From contig CM114275.1 in NCBI GenBank assembly GCA_050084515.1, forward strand, positions 5,270,001 through 5,334,000: a stretch of DNA of 64,000 nt. The letters are read 5' to 3'. The notes beneath the pieces are model-generated. The model made no database searches, was not told the DNA's origin, and worked only from the letters and a program-made list of their open reading frames with translations. The DNA is from Blasia pusilla. Taxonomy: Eukaryota > Marchantiophyta > Marchantiopsida > Blasiales. Every line of letters starts with the position of its first letter. Positions within the stretch are counted from its first letter, which is position 1. The position numbers and the translations under genes were made by a program. Of this stretch, positions 1 to 10,691 are shown piece after piece.

Positions 1-1414
1 GACACGTGCCAACTCTGCAGTAAGAAAATATTTCACATGCTATGGGTAGCAAATTTTTTTTGAATTTGTATGCAACATCATTAGTCCTTTCCTTTCAGAG
101 GCTATACACTCACAAAAGCTTTTTGATTTGCCGTGCATCGCACCAGCACCTTACTAGTAATTTCTTAGAGAGGCTTGTTGCACTGAAATACATCACTATA
201 TTTATCTCTTAGCATGTAGCTCCTACAATCTAATAGTAGCAAATGCATACACTTCAACATTGCAATAATGTGTAATGCCATTAAAAGTAAAACCTATAGA
301 TGTGTTTAGTGGCTTACTGCAAAATATTCCTATCTAGCAAAAGGTCACCATCTATACTCCATAGCTGCACAGGCATTTGATCTAAATTTGCAACAATGTC
401 CTAGTTCTAAATTTTTGATCGCTCACATGGAAAAAACCTCATGTATTTATATGCACAACCAAGACAAGAATCTAAGTTTATAAAATATCATCCATCATGT
501 ATTGCATGCAGGTAGAAAGTTGAAGGTAAGTATTTCACCATGAGCAGGAGAAAAACTAAGAAGTTGACATAAGGCAAAAGGCCAAAGAGAACGGATATGG
601 TATTGAAAAATTCATCAAAGAAATACTATGGAGAGAGATCAAAGATGTACTTTCACAATGTTGACTCTTCAATAGAACCAAAGAGAAAGTGGCAAGGAAT
701 CTTGAATGTGAGGGAGATTAATTCTTTGGATTCCTTTCCAAAATGGAGTCCATCAAGCCTCTTGTAAGACTTCTTGATAAGACTTGGAGATTTAACTCGA
801 GGATCAGGCCCTTCAAGTAGTTCCATCCCATAGAAATGGTATTTGAACAGACAAAGTAGCTTGAACTCTAAATACTAAATACTATGCATAACCCCATGAA
901 TTTGAAAGAGATCTAGCTCCACCAAATAAACCTACTAAGGTCAAGAGAAATAGGTTCAAAAAGTTGAAGGTTTACTTTCAATCAACACTTCAACTCTTGG
1001 ATGTGCAAGTATAGGACAAAGAGCTAGAATATTTAGAGTTGAAATGTAGTAAACGGTCCTACTTAACTTTGAAGTTCCTACTCGTCTTCCTATCTCTTTG
1101 GAGCAAAAGGCAAATTTGAGTTATTGTTGAAGCTTGAATGTAACTCCACTCATCCTAAATAGCGTAGGATGAGCGGAGTTACATTCGGAACTCACTCTCC
1201 TTTTGTATATGTACCACATGTACCTAGCACTATGAAAGGCTAAGATTTGAGCTTCATTACAAGCTTGAATATAACTTCCATTCACTCTCAATGGTGCACC
1301 CAAGTCTCAAACCCTCTTTCTCTTTCTCAATGTGTGTGTCGCAAAGAGAGTTCAAAGTTCTCTCTAAGATCTATAGAAGCTTGATTGTAACCTCACCATC
1401 CTCATCAGTGTACG
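1..1414. repeat. Block G, copy 1 (non-coding)
   Basis: Non-coding repeat found again at 10692-12097 over its full length and at 45598-46096 over its first ~500 bases. By eye the 45.6-kb copy is closer to this one (for example around 130-150 and 360-375) than the 10.7-kb copy is. Both long copies run directly into LTR-C, so block G is the left flank of that old LTR insertion. A short open frame near 600-830 is interrupted here by a TAA near 765 but open in the second copy. It contains a strong hairpin at 1136-1186 and three degenerate 30-bp direct repeats. No gene recognised. Confidence 0.75.
1136..1186. other. Hairpin in block G (22-bp arms, 7-nt loop)
   Basis: Inverted repeat: left arm 1136-1157, loop AATAGCG, right arm 1165-1186, with one mismatch. 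The second block G copy has the same fold at 11819-11869, and one base pair changed on both sides (C-G here, T-A there). Function unknown. It could be a small-RNA-type foldback or a relic of an inverted insertion. Confidence 0.6.
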
Positions 1415-1902
1415 TGTCATGCACCTACTCTCCTTGAACATTAATCTTTGTTGTTGCGGAAGCGTACCTTCAATCGGTCACGCTCTCAATACTGACCTGC
1501 ATCAAAACACACACTCTGGTTAGTCGGGTCTGGATCAATGAGCGTTGATCAAGTTCTCGTCTCGGTCTCTCATCAAGCTCAACCTTCATAGTTTCGCGGT
1601 TTACAAGACAGGCAAGTCTCGAAAGACTTGGGACATACTTTCTGATCGGTTCAGGAACCTCAAACGGCGTTTCGTGCCTGGCGGTGCCAACTTTCTGATG
1701 GACATCCAATGAGTCCCTAATCGAGTCTCACACAAAATGAATCACGGGTCAGAATCCAAGTGTGGCTTACAAAGTCCACTCTGTTGGATCACATTTGGGT
1801 TTCGAGTTCCAACGCCAAACTCCCGTTCCATCCCGTGCTCTTGAGACGCCGTTAGGTGCTCAAAATGGGGTTCGTGTTCCAAGACATCTTGGAGAGACTC
1901 CC
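1415..1902. repeat. LTR-C, left part, interrupted by the chromovirus
   Basis: Begins TGTCATGCACCTAC and is clearly related to LTR-A (same opening, same CGGTTCAGGAACCT-like and CCAAACTCCCGTTCCATCCC-like stretches) but diverged. It stops at 1902 where LTR-A begins. The missing right part resumes with CTCCC at 33924 and 50863. The uninterrupted sequence across that point can be read in the 10.7-kb locus near 13850. The last five bases here, 1898-1902 CTCCC, are the target site duplication of the chromovirus. Confidence 0.75.
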
Positions 1903-2934
1903 TGTCGTGCACCTACTCTCCTTGAACGTTAATCTTGTTTGTTGCGGAAGCGTGCGTTCAGTAGGTCACGCTCTCAACGGTGATCTGCATCCAAACACGC
2001 ACTTCGATTAGTCGGGTCTTGGACCAATCGGCGGGATTACTTTCCGAGTTCTCGTCTCGGACTCTCTTCAAGCTCAACCTTCCTAGTTTCGCGGTTTCCA
2101 ACACGGGCAAGTCTCGAAAGACTTGGGACAGACTTTCTGGTCGGTTCAGGAACCTGAAACGGCGTTTCGCGCCGAGCGGTTCCAATTGTCCGATGAACAT
2201 CCAATGAGTTCCTCACCAAGACTCGCACGAAGTGAATCTCGGGTTGGAATCCAAGTGTGGCGTACAAAGTCCACTCCCTTGGATCAGGTTTGGGTTTCGG
2301 ATTTCCCCGCCAAACTCCCGTTCCATCCCGTGCCTCTGAAACGCCGTTTGGCGCCCAAAGTGGGGTTTCGTTTCCCGAGACATCTCGGAGAAGGTACTCC
2401 CCTTACTAGTACTTCTGGGGATCTCCGGGGGCCCCCTACATTTAGGGAAAGACACCCGGGCCTCTCCAATTGGCCCTCAACCCGATTGCTCTCTCAATCG
2501 TTTTCGGCCAATATCTCAGCCTGTACTTATGCGTTTTCTAAGATCTTTGGTGCGTTGGAAGTGTCTCAAGATCAGCTTTCCAACGCGCCCCTACTTGTCC
2601 CAAACGCATCTTGGAGCTCAACGTTATGGTCCTAAACATAGTCAGATTCTCCCAAACGCTAGTCGTGTTCCAAACTGGTTCTCACCTCTTTGGCAACCAA
2701 CCTCCCAAGACTCAACTCACCTCAAGTCTCGGATCGCGTTTGGTCTAGGTTTCCTGGTCGCGACCAATAACGCATGAAACGCACAACTCTGTTCCGCGTT
2801 CCGTCTCTTAGACTTTTCCAAGAGACTCTTCCAAACGCCTCTCCAAAGCGCAAACCTCGCAGCGTGAGTTCCTTTGAGTTCTGATGTTTCGCTTGGCGCG
2901 TATTTGGTGTTGTTTGGTTATGAGGGTCGGGACA
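1903..2934 (-). repeat. LTR-A copy 1 (chromovirus 3' LTR)
   Basis: Reads TGTCG...GACA on the + strand, 1032 bp. It is flanked on the left by the target duplication CTCCC and on the right by CTAACCCCTCCTTAGA, the reverse complement of the polypurine tract. It is therefore the 3' LTR of a minus-strand element. It lacks the LTR-B insertion seen in the 5' LTR copies. Confidence 0.85.
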
Positions 2935-3645
2935 CTAACCCCTCCTTAGACTGAACATGAATGAGATCACCACAAACCCCAGGACAGACTCATCTGCCCC
3001 GCCGACGTTAGGGCGATCCCAAATGCTAGTACTTCAACACTTGGTCCTGATCTAGATGCCTTATCTGAATACAAGCTCTCACCTCAAATACTCATTGTTT
3101 GGTCTCCTTGACTTACATCTTAAGCACATGAAGAACTACTCATTGCCTTGCACAAACCAAACTCAAAATTACAATACAAGCATCGAATCTCCAAATCCAT
3201 GTCTTCTTTATTGCAACAACTAAACCTTTCTAGTAAAACGGGTTATCGGCCCAAGCTTTCCGGTCACAAGTTATGTCCATTGCTTCACCATGTACTAACG
3301 CACGTGCCTTTTTTGCATCCATCTAAAGTCACGCAATGCTTCTTGCGCATGTTCTAGATCCGCCTCCGCAATCCAAGTCGCCTCTTTCACATGATAGCCT
3401 TTCCACTTGACCAAGTACTCGTACTTGGTGCCCCTACGTCTGGAACGTAGAATGGTCTCAACCTCAAACTCTGGTTCCTCATTTCTGATGACCGGTTGTG
3501 GTCTCAACATCCTCCTTCGCTCCGGACGCACATTGTCTTGAAGATACTTCTTCAAGACACAACCCGATTGCTGATGACCGGTTGTGGTCTCAACATCCTC
3601 CTTCGCTCCGGACGCACATTGTCTTGAAGATACTTCTTCAAGATA
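2935..3645 (-). mobile_element. Internally deleted chromovirus fragment
   Basis: The 3' end of a chromovirus interior. The polypurine tract joins directly to sequence that in the longer copies lies about 350 bp further in (AAACATGAATGAGATCACC), so part of the 3' non-coding region is deleted. It continues through the chromodomain and then breaks into a piece of LTR-A. Confidence 0.75.
3310..3480 (-). pseudogene. Chromodomain of chromovirus integrase (extra copy)
   Basis: Reverse-strand reading gives an integrase C-terminal chromodomain with the core LVKWKGY and ATWIAEADL, followed by EHAQEALRDF. In chromoviruses this domain sits at the end of the integrase and is thought to direct insertion into chromatin. 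The rest of pol is absent from this fragment. The open frame runs upstream into duplicated junction sequence and LTR-A, so no functional product is expected. Confidence 0.75.
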
Positions 3646-3658
3646 CAACCCGATTGCT
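3487..3658. repeat. 86-bp tandem duplication at a chimeric junction
   Basis: Two consecutive 86-bp copies (3487-3572, 3573-3658) differing at one base (AAGACACAACC versus AAGATACAACC). Each holds the internal sequence upstream of the chromodomain fused to the middle of LTR-A (CAACCCGATTGCT). The fusion therefore formed first and was then duplicated. Confidence 0.8.
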
Positions 3659-4098
3659 CTCTCAATCGTTTTCGGCCAATATCTCAGCCTGTACTTATGC
3701 ATTTTCTAAGATCTTTGGTGCGTTGGAAGCGCCTCAAGATCAGCTTTAACGCAACGCCCCTCGTTGTCCGAACGCATCTTGGAGCTCAACGTTATGGTCC
3801 TAAACATAGTCAGATTCTCCCAAACGCTAGTCGTGTTCCAAACTGGTTCTCACCTATTTGGCAACCAACCTCCCAAGACTCAACTCACCTCAAGTCTCGG
3901 CTCGCGTTTGGTATAGGTTACCTGGTCGCGACCAATAACGCATGAAACGCACAACTCTGTTCCGCGTTTGCGTCTCTTAGACTTTTCAAGAGACTCTTCC
4001 AAACGCCTCTCCAAAGCGCAAAACTCTCGATGTGAGTTCCTTGAGTTCTGATGTTTGGTTGGCGTATTTGGTGTTGTTTGGTTATGAGGGTCATGACA
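3646..4098 (-). repeat. LTR-A copy 2, partial
   Basis: Only the right-hand ~450 bp of LTR-A, starting at CAACCCGATTGCTCTC and ending ...GGTCATGACA. It is followed by CTAACCCCTCCTT, the polypurine tract in reverse complement, so it is the 3' LTR of the element at 4099-8873. The left half was lost at the rearrangement that also made the 86-bp duplication. Confidence 0.8.
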
Positions 4099-4805
4099 CT
4101 AACCCCTCCTTAAAAGGTTGATGTTCTCATCAACGCAAACCTTATGAACGTTAAGTTCTGGGAAGCCGACCCCTTAACACAAAATCGCGTTCTGGTAGCT
4201 AACCCGCAATTCCTCTTTTGACTTAAGTCTTAGGTTGTCGCTTGTAGCACTTAGACTTATTAGCTTATGCTTTCTGATGAGCCTAGACTAGTTCTGCTGA
4301 ACTAATCTAACTATCAAAATAAGCTCACTAAGTATGCAACCTAACACTTCACTCACTATTTGTAAACAACCGCCTGTCTACCTAGCTAACTAGTACTACT
4401 TTTGGGTCACCTGTACTCCACCTAGGCGCATCACTAAGTTCAGTCATGAAACATGAATGAGATCACCACAAACCCCAAGACAGACTCATCTGCCCCGCCG
4501 ACGTTAGGCGATCCCAAATGCTAGTACTTCAACACTTGGTCCTGATCTAGATGCCTTATCTGAATACAAGCTCTCACCTCAAATACTCATTGTTTGGTCT
4601 CCTTGACTTACATCTTAAGCACATGAAGAACTACTCATTTGCCTTGCACAAACCAAACTCAAAATTACAATACAAGCATCGAATCTCCAAATCCATGTCT
4701 TCTTTATTGCAACAACTAAACCTTTCTAGTTACAACGGGTTATCGGCCCAAGCTTTCCGGTCACAAGTTATGTCCATTGCTTCTAACGCACGTGCCTTTT
4801 TTGCA

Positions 4806-5000
4806 TCCATCTAAAGTCACGCAATGCTTCTTGCGCATGTTCTAGATCCGCCTTCGCAATCCAAGTCGCCTCTTTCACATGATAGCCCTTTCCACTTGAC
4901 CAAGTACTCGTACTTGGTGGCCCCTACGTCTGGAACATGAGAATGGTCTCAACCTCGAACTCTGGTTCCTCATTTTCGATGACCGGTTGTGGTCTCAACA
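4806..5000 (-). pseudogene. Chromodomain, chromovirus copy 1
   Basis: Same chromodomain as at 3310-3480 (LVKWKGY...ATWIAEADL region), but with small insertions: CCCTTTCC near 4890, an extra G near 4920 and ACATGAG for ACGTAG near 4936. It is not one open frame. Confidence 0.65.
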
Positions 5001-5049
5001 TCCTCCTTCGCTCCGGACGCACATTGTCTTGAAGATACTTCTTCAATAA

Positions 5050-6120
5050 TGACACATGGAAAATGCGGTGAATCTTGAACTTCGTTTAGCGGCTCAACGT
5101 GTATACATCCTCAAACGGCTTTGCCTTGATCACATACGGTCCATCATACTTGGTGACAATTTAGCGGACAATTCCTTGAAGAGTGAGATTCTTAACACTC
5201 AACCACACTTGTTCCCCAACTTGGAAACTCACTTGGCGCCCGACTTTTGTTAGCATGCTTTACGTACCTTAGTTGAGCCTTGGCGAGACTTTCTCTCGCC
5301 GCTCTTGTCGTTCTGCATTTCCACTAACAAACATTCCTCCGTTGCTTGACGAGTGTGTGTCGATGTATTGCCCTTCGGAAGAGCTAAGTCAAGAGGCCCT
5401 TCTGGTTTCTCTTTGATACGCGGAAGAAACAGAGATTCTCGGTTGCAGAATGCTTAGTCGAGTTGTAACAATACTCAGCCATACTTAACCACTTGGCCCA
5501 ATCTCTTTGGTCCGCACTCACGTAATTCCGTAAGTATTGGTTTACGACCGAGTTTACTTTTTCCGTTTGCCCATCCGTTTGAGGATGGAAGGCCGTACTA
5601 AAGCTGAGTTTGGTCCGGAACCTCCTGAATAGATGTTTCCAAAAGGCAATGGTAAACTTCGGATCCCGATCGGACACAATGCTCCTAGGCAATCCGTGCG
5701 CTCGCCACCAACCATCCAGGAATAGTCGGGAAGTCGTGTAGGCCGTCACAGACTCTCTTGTCGGCACAAACCTCCCCAACTTGCTAAACCGATCAACTAT
5801 CACAAGTATAGCGTTGTATCCCTCAGATTCTGGAAGACTCGTGATGAAATCCATGCTAATGCTTTGCAAGGGTCCCTCTGGGATTGGCAAAGGATGAAGT
5901 AAGCCTTGTTTCTTCGCATAAGACACGCGGTTCGCCTGGCAGGTCACGCATGTTTTCACATATTGAGCAACATCTTCCTTCATGTTGGGCCAGAAGAACC
6001 TCTTAGACAAAACAGCAAGAGTGGATTTCTCCCCTTTGTGTCCCGCCAAAGGTCCATCATGACATTCCACAAACACCTTGCATTGGTCCGTAGCTTGCCT
6101 TGGCCTACATAGATCCTGCT
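5050..6120 (-). pseudogene. Integrase, chromovirus copy 1
   Basis: Integrase catalyses joining of the retrotransposon cDNA to chromosomal DNA. The reverse strand shows the zinc-binding end (GHKGEKSTL, CVTC), then the catalytic core with the D, D and E of the family in MDFITSLP, SDRDPKF and QTEKVNSVV, then NYVSADQRDWAKWLSMAEYCYN. The uninterrupted part is 5384-6076. A disrupted C-terminal module follows toward 5050 (the KYDGPYVI region is out of frame here but readable in copy 2). Broken by indels, so a remnant. Confidence 0.8.
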
Positions 6121-6736
6121 CTGCTTAAACCTTAGCAAGCCGTGTCTCAAACTCAGATTGGCCACCTTCTTGCCCCGCTTTAACTTCCCAAGGTACTCCC
6201 TCGCTTGCGCATCCTTCATGTATCCTTCACGAATCCTTCTTTCCAAGTCTGTTTCATTAGGGAACATTGCTCTCAACACTTGTGTCGTCGATGGCATGTG
6301 TTCATCCCTGCGACTTAACGCATCTGGAATGACATTGTCTTTCCCTAGCTTGTGGATTAGCTCCACATTCATCAACGCCAAGGTATCATGCCACCGAAGT
6401 TGTTTTGGCGTCACGCGATCCTGGGTCTCAAAATACTTGAGCGATATGTTATCGGTGAATACTCGAGTCCCGTGAAGTCCCAAATAGTGACACCACTTCC
6501 TCAAGCAATGAACCACCGCAAACAACTCTTTCTCATGAGTAGGCCATCTCCTTTCGGTGTCGCTAAGCTTCTTGCTTTCGTATGCTCTGAGTCTCCCTTT
6601 TGCACTAACATTCCTGCAATCGCGAAATCACTAGCATCCGTGTGCACCTCGAACGGTTGTTCAAACTCCAGCGATTTAAGCGGTTCTGCTAGAGGATCTC
6701 TTTGACTCGATTGAACGCTTTATCCACTTCCTTGGT
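6121..6736 (-). pseudogene. RNase H, chromovirus copy 1
   Basis: Follows RT in the Ty3/gypsy order and would remove the RNA strand during reverse transcription. Visible motifs are LFAVVHCLRKW, VFTDNISLKYFET, LRWHDTLALMNVE and HKLGKDNVIPDALSRR. The start (VHTDASDFAI region, near 6640) has lost frame because of small changes at CAG/CTG-type sites. Separated from RT by the shared TGA at 6737-6739. Confidence 0.8.
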
Positions 6737-6739
6737 TCA

Positions 6740-7628
6740 TGTAGTATTGGCAAACTTTGCGGTCCAATCCGTGAGAGGTTTCACTATGCCCGAAAAGTTC
6801 TTCACGTATGTCCCGTAAATCGGGCGACTCCGATGAACCTTCTCATCCCTTCACCGTGGAAGGCGGTTCCCATTCGCAATCGCTCACCTTTTCCATGTCG
6901 GACTCATTCCATCCGCACTAACCACATGCCCCAAGAACTTGATCTTCGTCAAAACGAACTCACTCTTATCCGCGTCCGCATACAACTTGTTCGCCCTAAG
7001 TTTCTTAAACACCGTCTTCAAATGTCGAGCGTGCTCCCCTAGTGTTTTCGAATAGATGAGTATGTCATCTATATAGATGATCACAAACTCATCCGTCTCC
7101 TTGTGAAAGATGGAGTTCATCAAAGTGGTAAACGCGGAGGCGCATTACAAAGACCGAAGGCATTACTACAAACTCGAACGAACCGTATCTCGTTCTACAC
7201 GCAGTCTTCTCTACATCCACTTCGGCAATCCGAATCTGATAATATCCTGATTTCAGGTCAATCCGGCTGAACTACTTGGCACCCGACAATCCATCAAAGA
7301 GATCATCCATCCTCGGTAGAGGATAGTTATTCCTTACCGTCATTTTATTCATCGCCCGATATTCAACACAGAGTCTCAACTTCCCATCCTTCTTCTTTAC
7401 AAAGAGGACTGGCGCCCCATAAGGTGACTTGCTTGTTCGGATGTAACCCCTCTCTAGGAGTTCACCCAACTGTTTCTTCAACTCAGCAAGTTCCTCTTGT
7501 TTCAACCTATATGGTGCCTTTGAAGGGGGTTGAGATCCTGGTATCACCTCAATCTTATCATCAACCGCCCTATGTGGTGGCAACTCAGTCGGAAGCTCCT
7601 TAGTCAACACATCTTCAAATTCTTTCAC
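6740..7628 (-). pseudogene. Reverse transcriptase, chromovirus copy 1
   Basis: Ty3/gypsy RT. From the N-terminal side it shows [36 protein letters not shown], a TAG at 7272-7274, then [20 protein letters not shown] and the active-site YIDDIL at 7058-7075. The TAG stands where relatives have an aromatic residue before [10 protein letters not shown]. Further one-base indels lie near 7130-7160 and 6815-6850, the latter at CTG and CAG triplets. Not translatable as one protein. Confidence 0.85.
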
Positions 7629-7689
7629 AACTCTTTTGAGTGTTTCAGGGATCCCCCTTGAAGCTGAGTTCTGATCTCTGCATCTCGCG

Positions 7690-8873
7690 CTTGCATCATC
7701 CTATACTCGTCTCATCAAGCAAAGGAATCCTTCCTCTAACTCGGCCAAACTCGTCCTCGTGATGGCGTTCACCAACTCCGTCTTTCTAGGCACCTCACGA
7801 ACCAATCTAACGTCCGTCCGTTTGCCGTTAACCAAGACGCTCAACCTCAAAGGTCTCCGCCTCAGTTCCACCTCATACGCATCCAAGAACGTGTTCCCCA
7901 AGACTCCGCCGATACCGTCCATCTCGCAAACTAGCCCTTCGTAAAATTCTCCTTCAACTCAAATACTCCGCATCTCACAACTAGCCCTAAAACCAGATCT
8001 GAAGTCTGGTGGGACTTGCCTCCTGTGAATCCTACTCTAATGGGTTCATCCGCCTTGGTGGTTGGCAATCCCAACGTTTTTACGATTCTCGGACTCAAGA
8101 ATGAGTGCGAAGCACCTGTATCAACCAGCAACATCACATCGCGATTAGCGATCTTGGATCCTAGGTAAACCAAATTGGGCGTTCTCTTGGTGACTTGTAG
8201 AGATGTATCTAGATCTCCCTCCGATAAATGCTTAGCGGCAAACGCAATCATACTCGGTTTACTAACCTTAGGCCTAACATATTCCTTAGCCATATGTCCG
8301 GGTTCGCCACAATTGTAGCAAATCACTTTGGCATTCGTTGACTTCGTAAACGGCGGCCCCTTTGGCTTCGCGTTGAGTTCCACTCGTTTCGCCGCTGGGG
8401 CAAGAGACCCTCCTTGGTCACGCTCATCCCCATTCCAAACCCTCTTGGATGTCCCTTTGTTCTTCTGTAACTTAGAAAAACTTTTTGTCTCAAAGGGTTT
8501 CGGGTGTTGGACTTCATCGTCCCCAATCCGCTCGGCTAGTCTCAAGAGATCCGCGCACGTCTCTGGGATGTGAGGCATACGAAAGAGATCCTTCTGGGCA
8601 CTCGGTTTGAGCCCACTTAGGAAGATCACCTTTTTAGTATGTTCATCCGTAGAAAGTGCACTCATGAGCGCACTAAACTCTCGCACATAAGCGCCAAGTG
8701 ATACACTCTGGCACAACCTCACCACCTCCATGCCATCGCGGTACTCTTGATATTCCAGAGTGAATCGGTTCCCAATCAACTCCTTGAAATCTTCCCTACT
8801 CAACATTTTCCCACGACCTAGATGTTCTTTACGGTGAGCCGTCCACCAATGGAGAGCGTGATCCTTCAGAAAC
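7690..8873 (-). pseudogene. gag-protease, chromovirus copy 1 (N-terminus missing)
   Basis: The reverse strand codes the gag capsid-like region (HWWTAHRKEHLGRGKMLSRE, YQEYRDGMEVVRLCQS), a zinc knuckle at 8279-8320, then the protease with DTGASHSFLS near 8109. The knuckle reads CX2CX4HX4Y: the last cysteine is tyrosine here (ATA on the + strand) but cysteine in copy 2, so nucleic-acid binding would be impaired. gag and protease share one frame from about 8873 to 7931. The protease tail continues in another frame (LVNGKRTDVRLVREVP). The gag start is cut off at 8873. Confidence 0.8.
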
Positions 8874-9573
8874 CTGATACCATCAGAAGTACTGAGTCGA
8901 GCATACGATTGGAGTCCACAGAGCACCACATCTCACAGTGGATGCTATTTTGGGCTGAGGGCGTCGATCTTAGGTGGTGACACGGGATGATAGACCACCG
9001 TTGGCGATGGCCAATAGGGTGGGGGAGCTGAGGGCAGCCTTACCTACATTGGTGAGCTTCCCAACATCCCATGCCTTTCGTCAGGGAGGACTAGGCATAA
9101 TTTGGGATGAGGTGACCCGAGCATTGGAGGAGCCTACAGCAGATGAGCGCGAGCGCGCCATGGGGCTTGCTACAGGTACTACGGTGGTGTCAGGTATGAC
9201 TGAGGCATCCCGGAGATAGATGTTGGGGCATGCAATGGACCTCAACTGTCTCACATGGATAGTCAGCCTAGGTATGGCTCAACAGAGACGGATGCGGGTG
9301 TCATCCATGTCGTCACGTCCACAAGTTGGACCATTACCTACAAGATCTGTACAGGCATTGGTTGGGGGCGGGATGAGGAGAGATAGACACCCATGGACTT
9401 CCTGGGAGGTCGTTCGAGCGGAGAGTGCGAAGATGGCCAGAGCAACACATGTTTATTTTTTGGAAGAGGAGCATGGGGTAGGAGGTCATAGTGGAGTGAC
9501 TATTGCGGAGATGGCTAGGGTTGCTACATAGCAACCAAAGCCGGAGGTTGCGTCCTCTCCGATTGAGGTCACG

Positions 9574-10250
9574 ATGGAGATTTGGGAGCCTGTGATAGGT
9601 CTCAAGTTGATAGGAGGAGAACGACGGCGAGTTCATAGGTTTTTGAGAGGGCATGTCAGTTGTTTTGCCTTCAGTATGAGAGACTTGGGTACGCTGAAGG
9701 GTCTCGGGATACGGATTGAGTTGGCTAGTGATACGCTGATCTTTCGTCGACCCTACAGGTATTCTGATATGGAGCGAGCCTTGATTCAGAGAAGGAGTCA
9801 TGACTTGTTGGAGGCAGGACTTGTGGAGTTATCACATGGGGAGTATGCATCTGCCACAATCATGCCAGCGAAGAAGGATATGTATGGCAATTGGACGGAT
9901 AGGCGGATGTGTGGAGATTACCGTTCTATCAACCGACAGACGAGGTCAGATCGGTACGCCATGCCTACTCCTAAGGAGATCTTTGATGCAGTCGGGCATG
10001 CAAAGATCTTCAGTACTTTAGATCTTCGTGCTAGCTATCATTACCTACCTATCGGGTTGGAGGACATGGAGAAGAAATCATTTTGGGGGATAGATCGGTT
10101 CGTGAGAGATTGGTTGTATCACAGGCCATTCTTACCATTTGGGTTGAAGAACGCGCCTGCAGAGTTTCAGAGAGTGATGGATAGGATTCTTGTTGGCTTG
10201 GAGTTTTTACGATGTTACATAGATGATATTCTTATCTTCAATTCCGCGGT
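9574..10250 (+). pseudogene. Reverse transcriptase, second gypsy family
   Basis: A frame of about 225 residues with Ty3/gypsy RT blocks in order: RPYRYSDMERALIQRRSHDLLEAG, ATIMPAKKD, RRMCGDYRSINRQTRSDRYAMP, AKIFSTLDLRASYHYLPI, FLPFGLKNAPAEFQRVMDRIL and the active-site YIDDILIF. It copies element RNA into DNA in functional relatives. A frameshift just after YIDDILIF (near 10243) separates it from the HEHERHPEEV stretch. The lineage within Ty3/gypsy cannot be assigned here. Truncated and presumably dead. Confidence 0.85.
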
Positions 10251-10254
10251 TCCA

Positions 10255-10691
10255 CGAGCATGAGCGACATCCGGAGGAGGTAGCAATTGCAATTACATGG
10301 ACTAAAGTTACATCCAGGCAAATGCAAATTCTTTTAGGAGCAGATTGAGTATTTGGGACACACCATATGCTCGAGTGGGTTAGGCGTTCAGCAAACGAAG
10401 GTAGAGGCTAGTGCGCAGATTCCACGCCGTATAGATGTGAGTCAAGTCCGAACATTTCTTGGACTGGCGAACTTCTATCGACGGTATGTGAAGGGTTTTA
10501 GTGCGATTGCAAAGTCTTTGACCTTGTTGACGAGACTTGATCAGGTTTGGTTGTGGGAAGATGATCGAGCATTTCAAGAGCTCAAGGACAGGTTGATGTC
10601 CTCGCCCATTTTACAGAGACCGTTTAGGGATCGCCCATTCCAATTACATACGGATTGGAGCATGTTCGGTCTAATAGCAGTGCTTACTGAG
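10255..10691 (+). pseudogene. RT thumb / RNase H start, second gypsy family
   Basis: Continues the RT in the shifted frame: GLGVQQTKVEA, VSQVRTFLGLANFYRRYVKGFSAIAKSL, FQELKDRLMSSPIL and then FQLHTDWS, the start of RNase H. It breaks off at the junction with block G, and the last residues of the open frame are block G sequence. The same region in the 22-kb remnant continues further. Confidence 0.8.

Larger units (their letters stand above)
4099..8873 (-). mobile_element. Ty3/gypsy chromovirus interior, copy 1 (5' truncated)
   Basis: Minus-strand element with gag, protease, RT, RNase H, integrase and chromodomain in Ty3/gypsy order, reading from 8873 down to about 4806. About 700 bp of 3' non-coding sequence with the polypurine tract follow. 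The 5' end (first part of gag, leader, primer site, 5' LTR) is missing: at about 8873 gag switches abruptly to a plus-strand gypsy of another family. Reading frames are broken by two nonsense codons shared by all copies and by several indels, many at CTG/CAG triplets. Confidence 0.85.
8874..10691 (+). mobile_element. Second Ty3/gypsy family, remnant 1
   Basis: Plus-strand, unrelated in detail to the chromovirus. It starts abruptly inside chromovirus gag and ends at 10691 inside RNase H, where block G begins. The stretch 8874-9570 has open but unrecognised frames (gag/protease position). RT and the start of RNase H follow. No LTR is visible. A second remnant of the same family lies at 22165-23700. 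Confidence 0.75.

Noticed and set aside
2123-2635. Open frames of 75-190 codons within LTR-A and LTR-B on both strands
   Set aside because: LTR sequence; frames overlap on several strands, differ between copies and lack any known domain.
3481-3660. Short direct repeats considered as a CRISPR-like array
   Set aside because: Only two adjacent copies without spacers, in plant transposon sequence.
4551-4814. Plus-strand frame of 87 codons repeated in all chromovirus copies (also 27.0 and 58.4 kb)
   Set aside because: It lies antisense in the element's 3' non-coding region, has no recognisable domain, and is conserved only because the copies are duplicates.
8328-8573. Plus-strand frame opposite gag (repeated at 30769 and 47709)
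   Set aside because: Shadow of the minus-strand gag frame.
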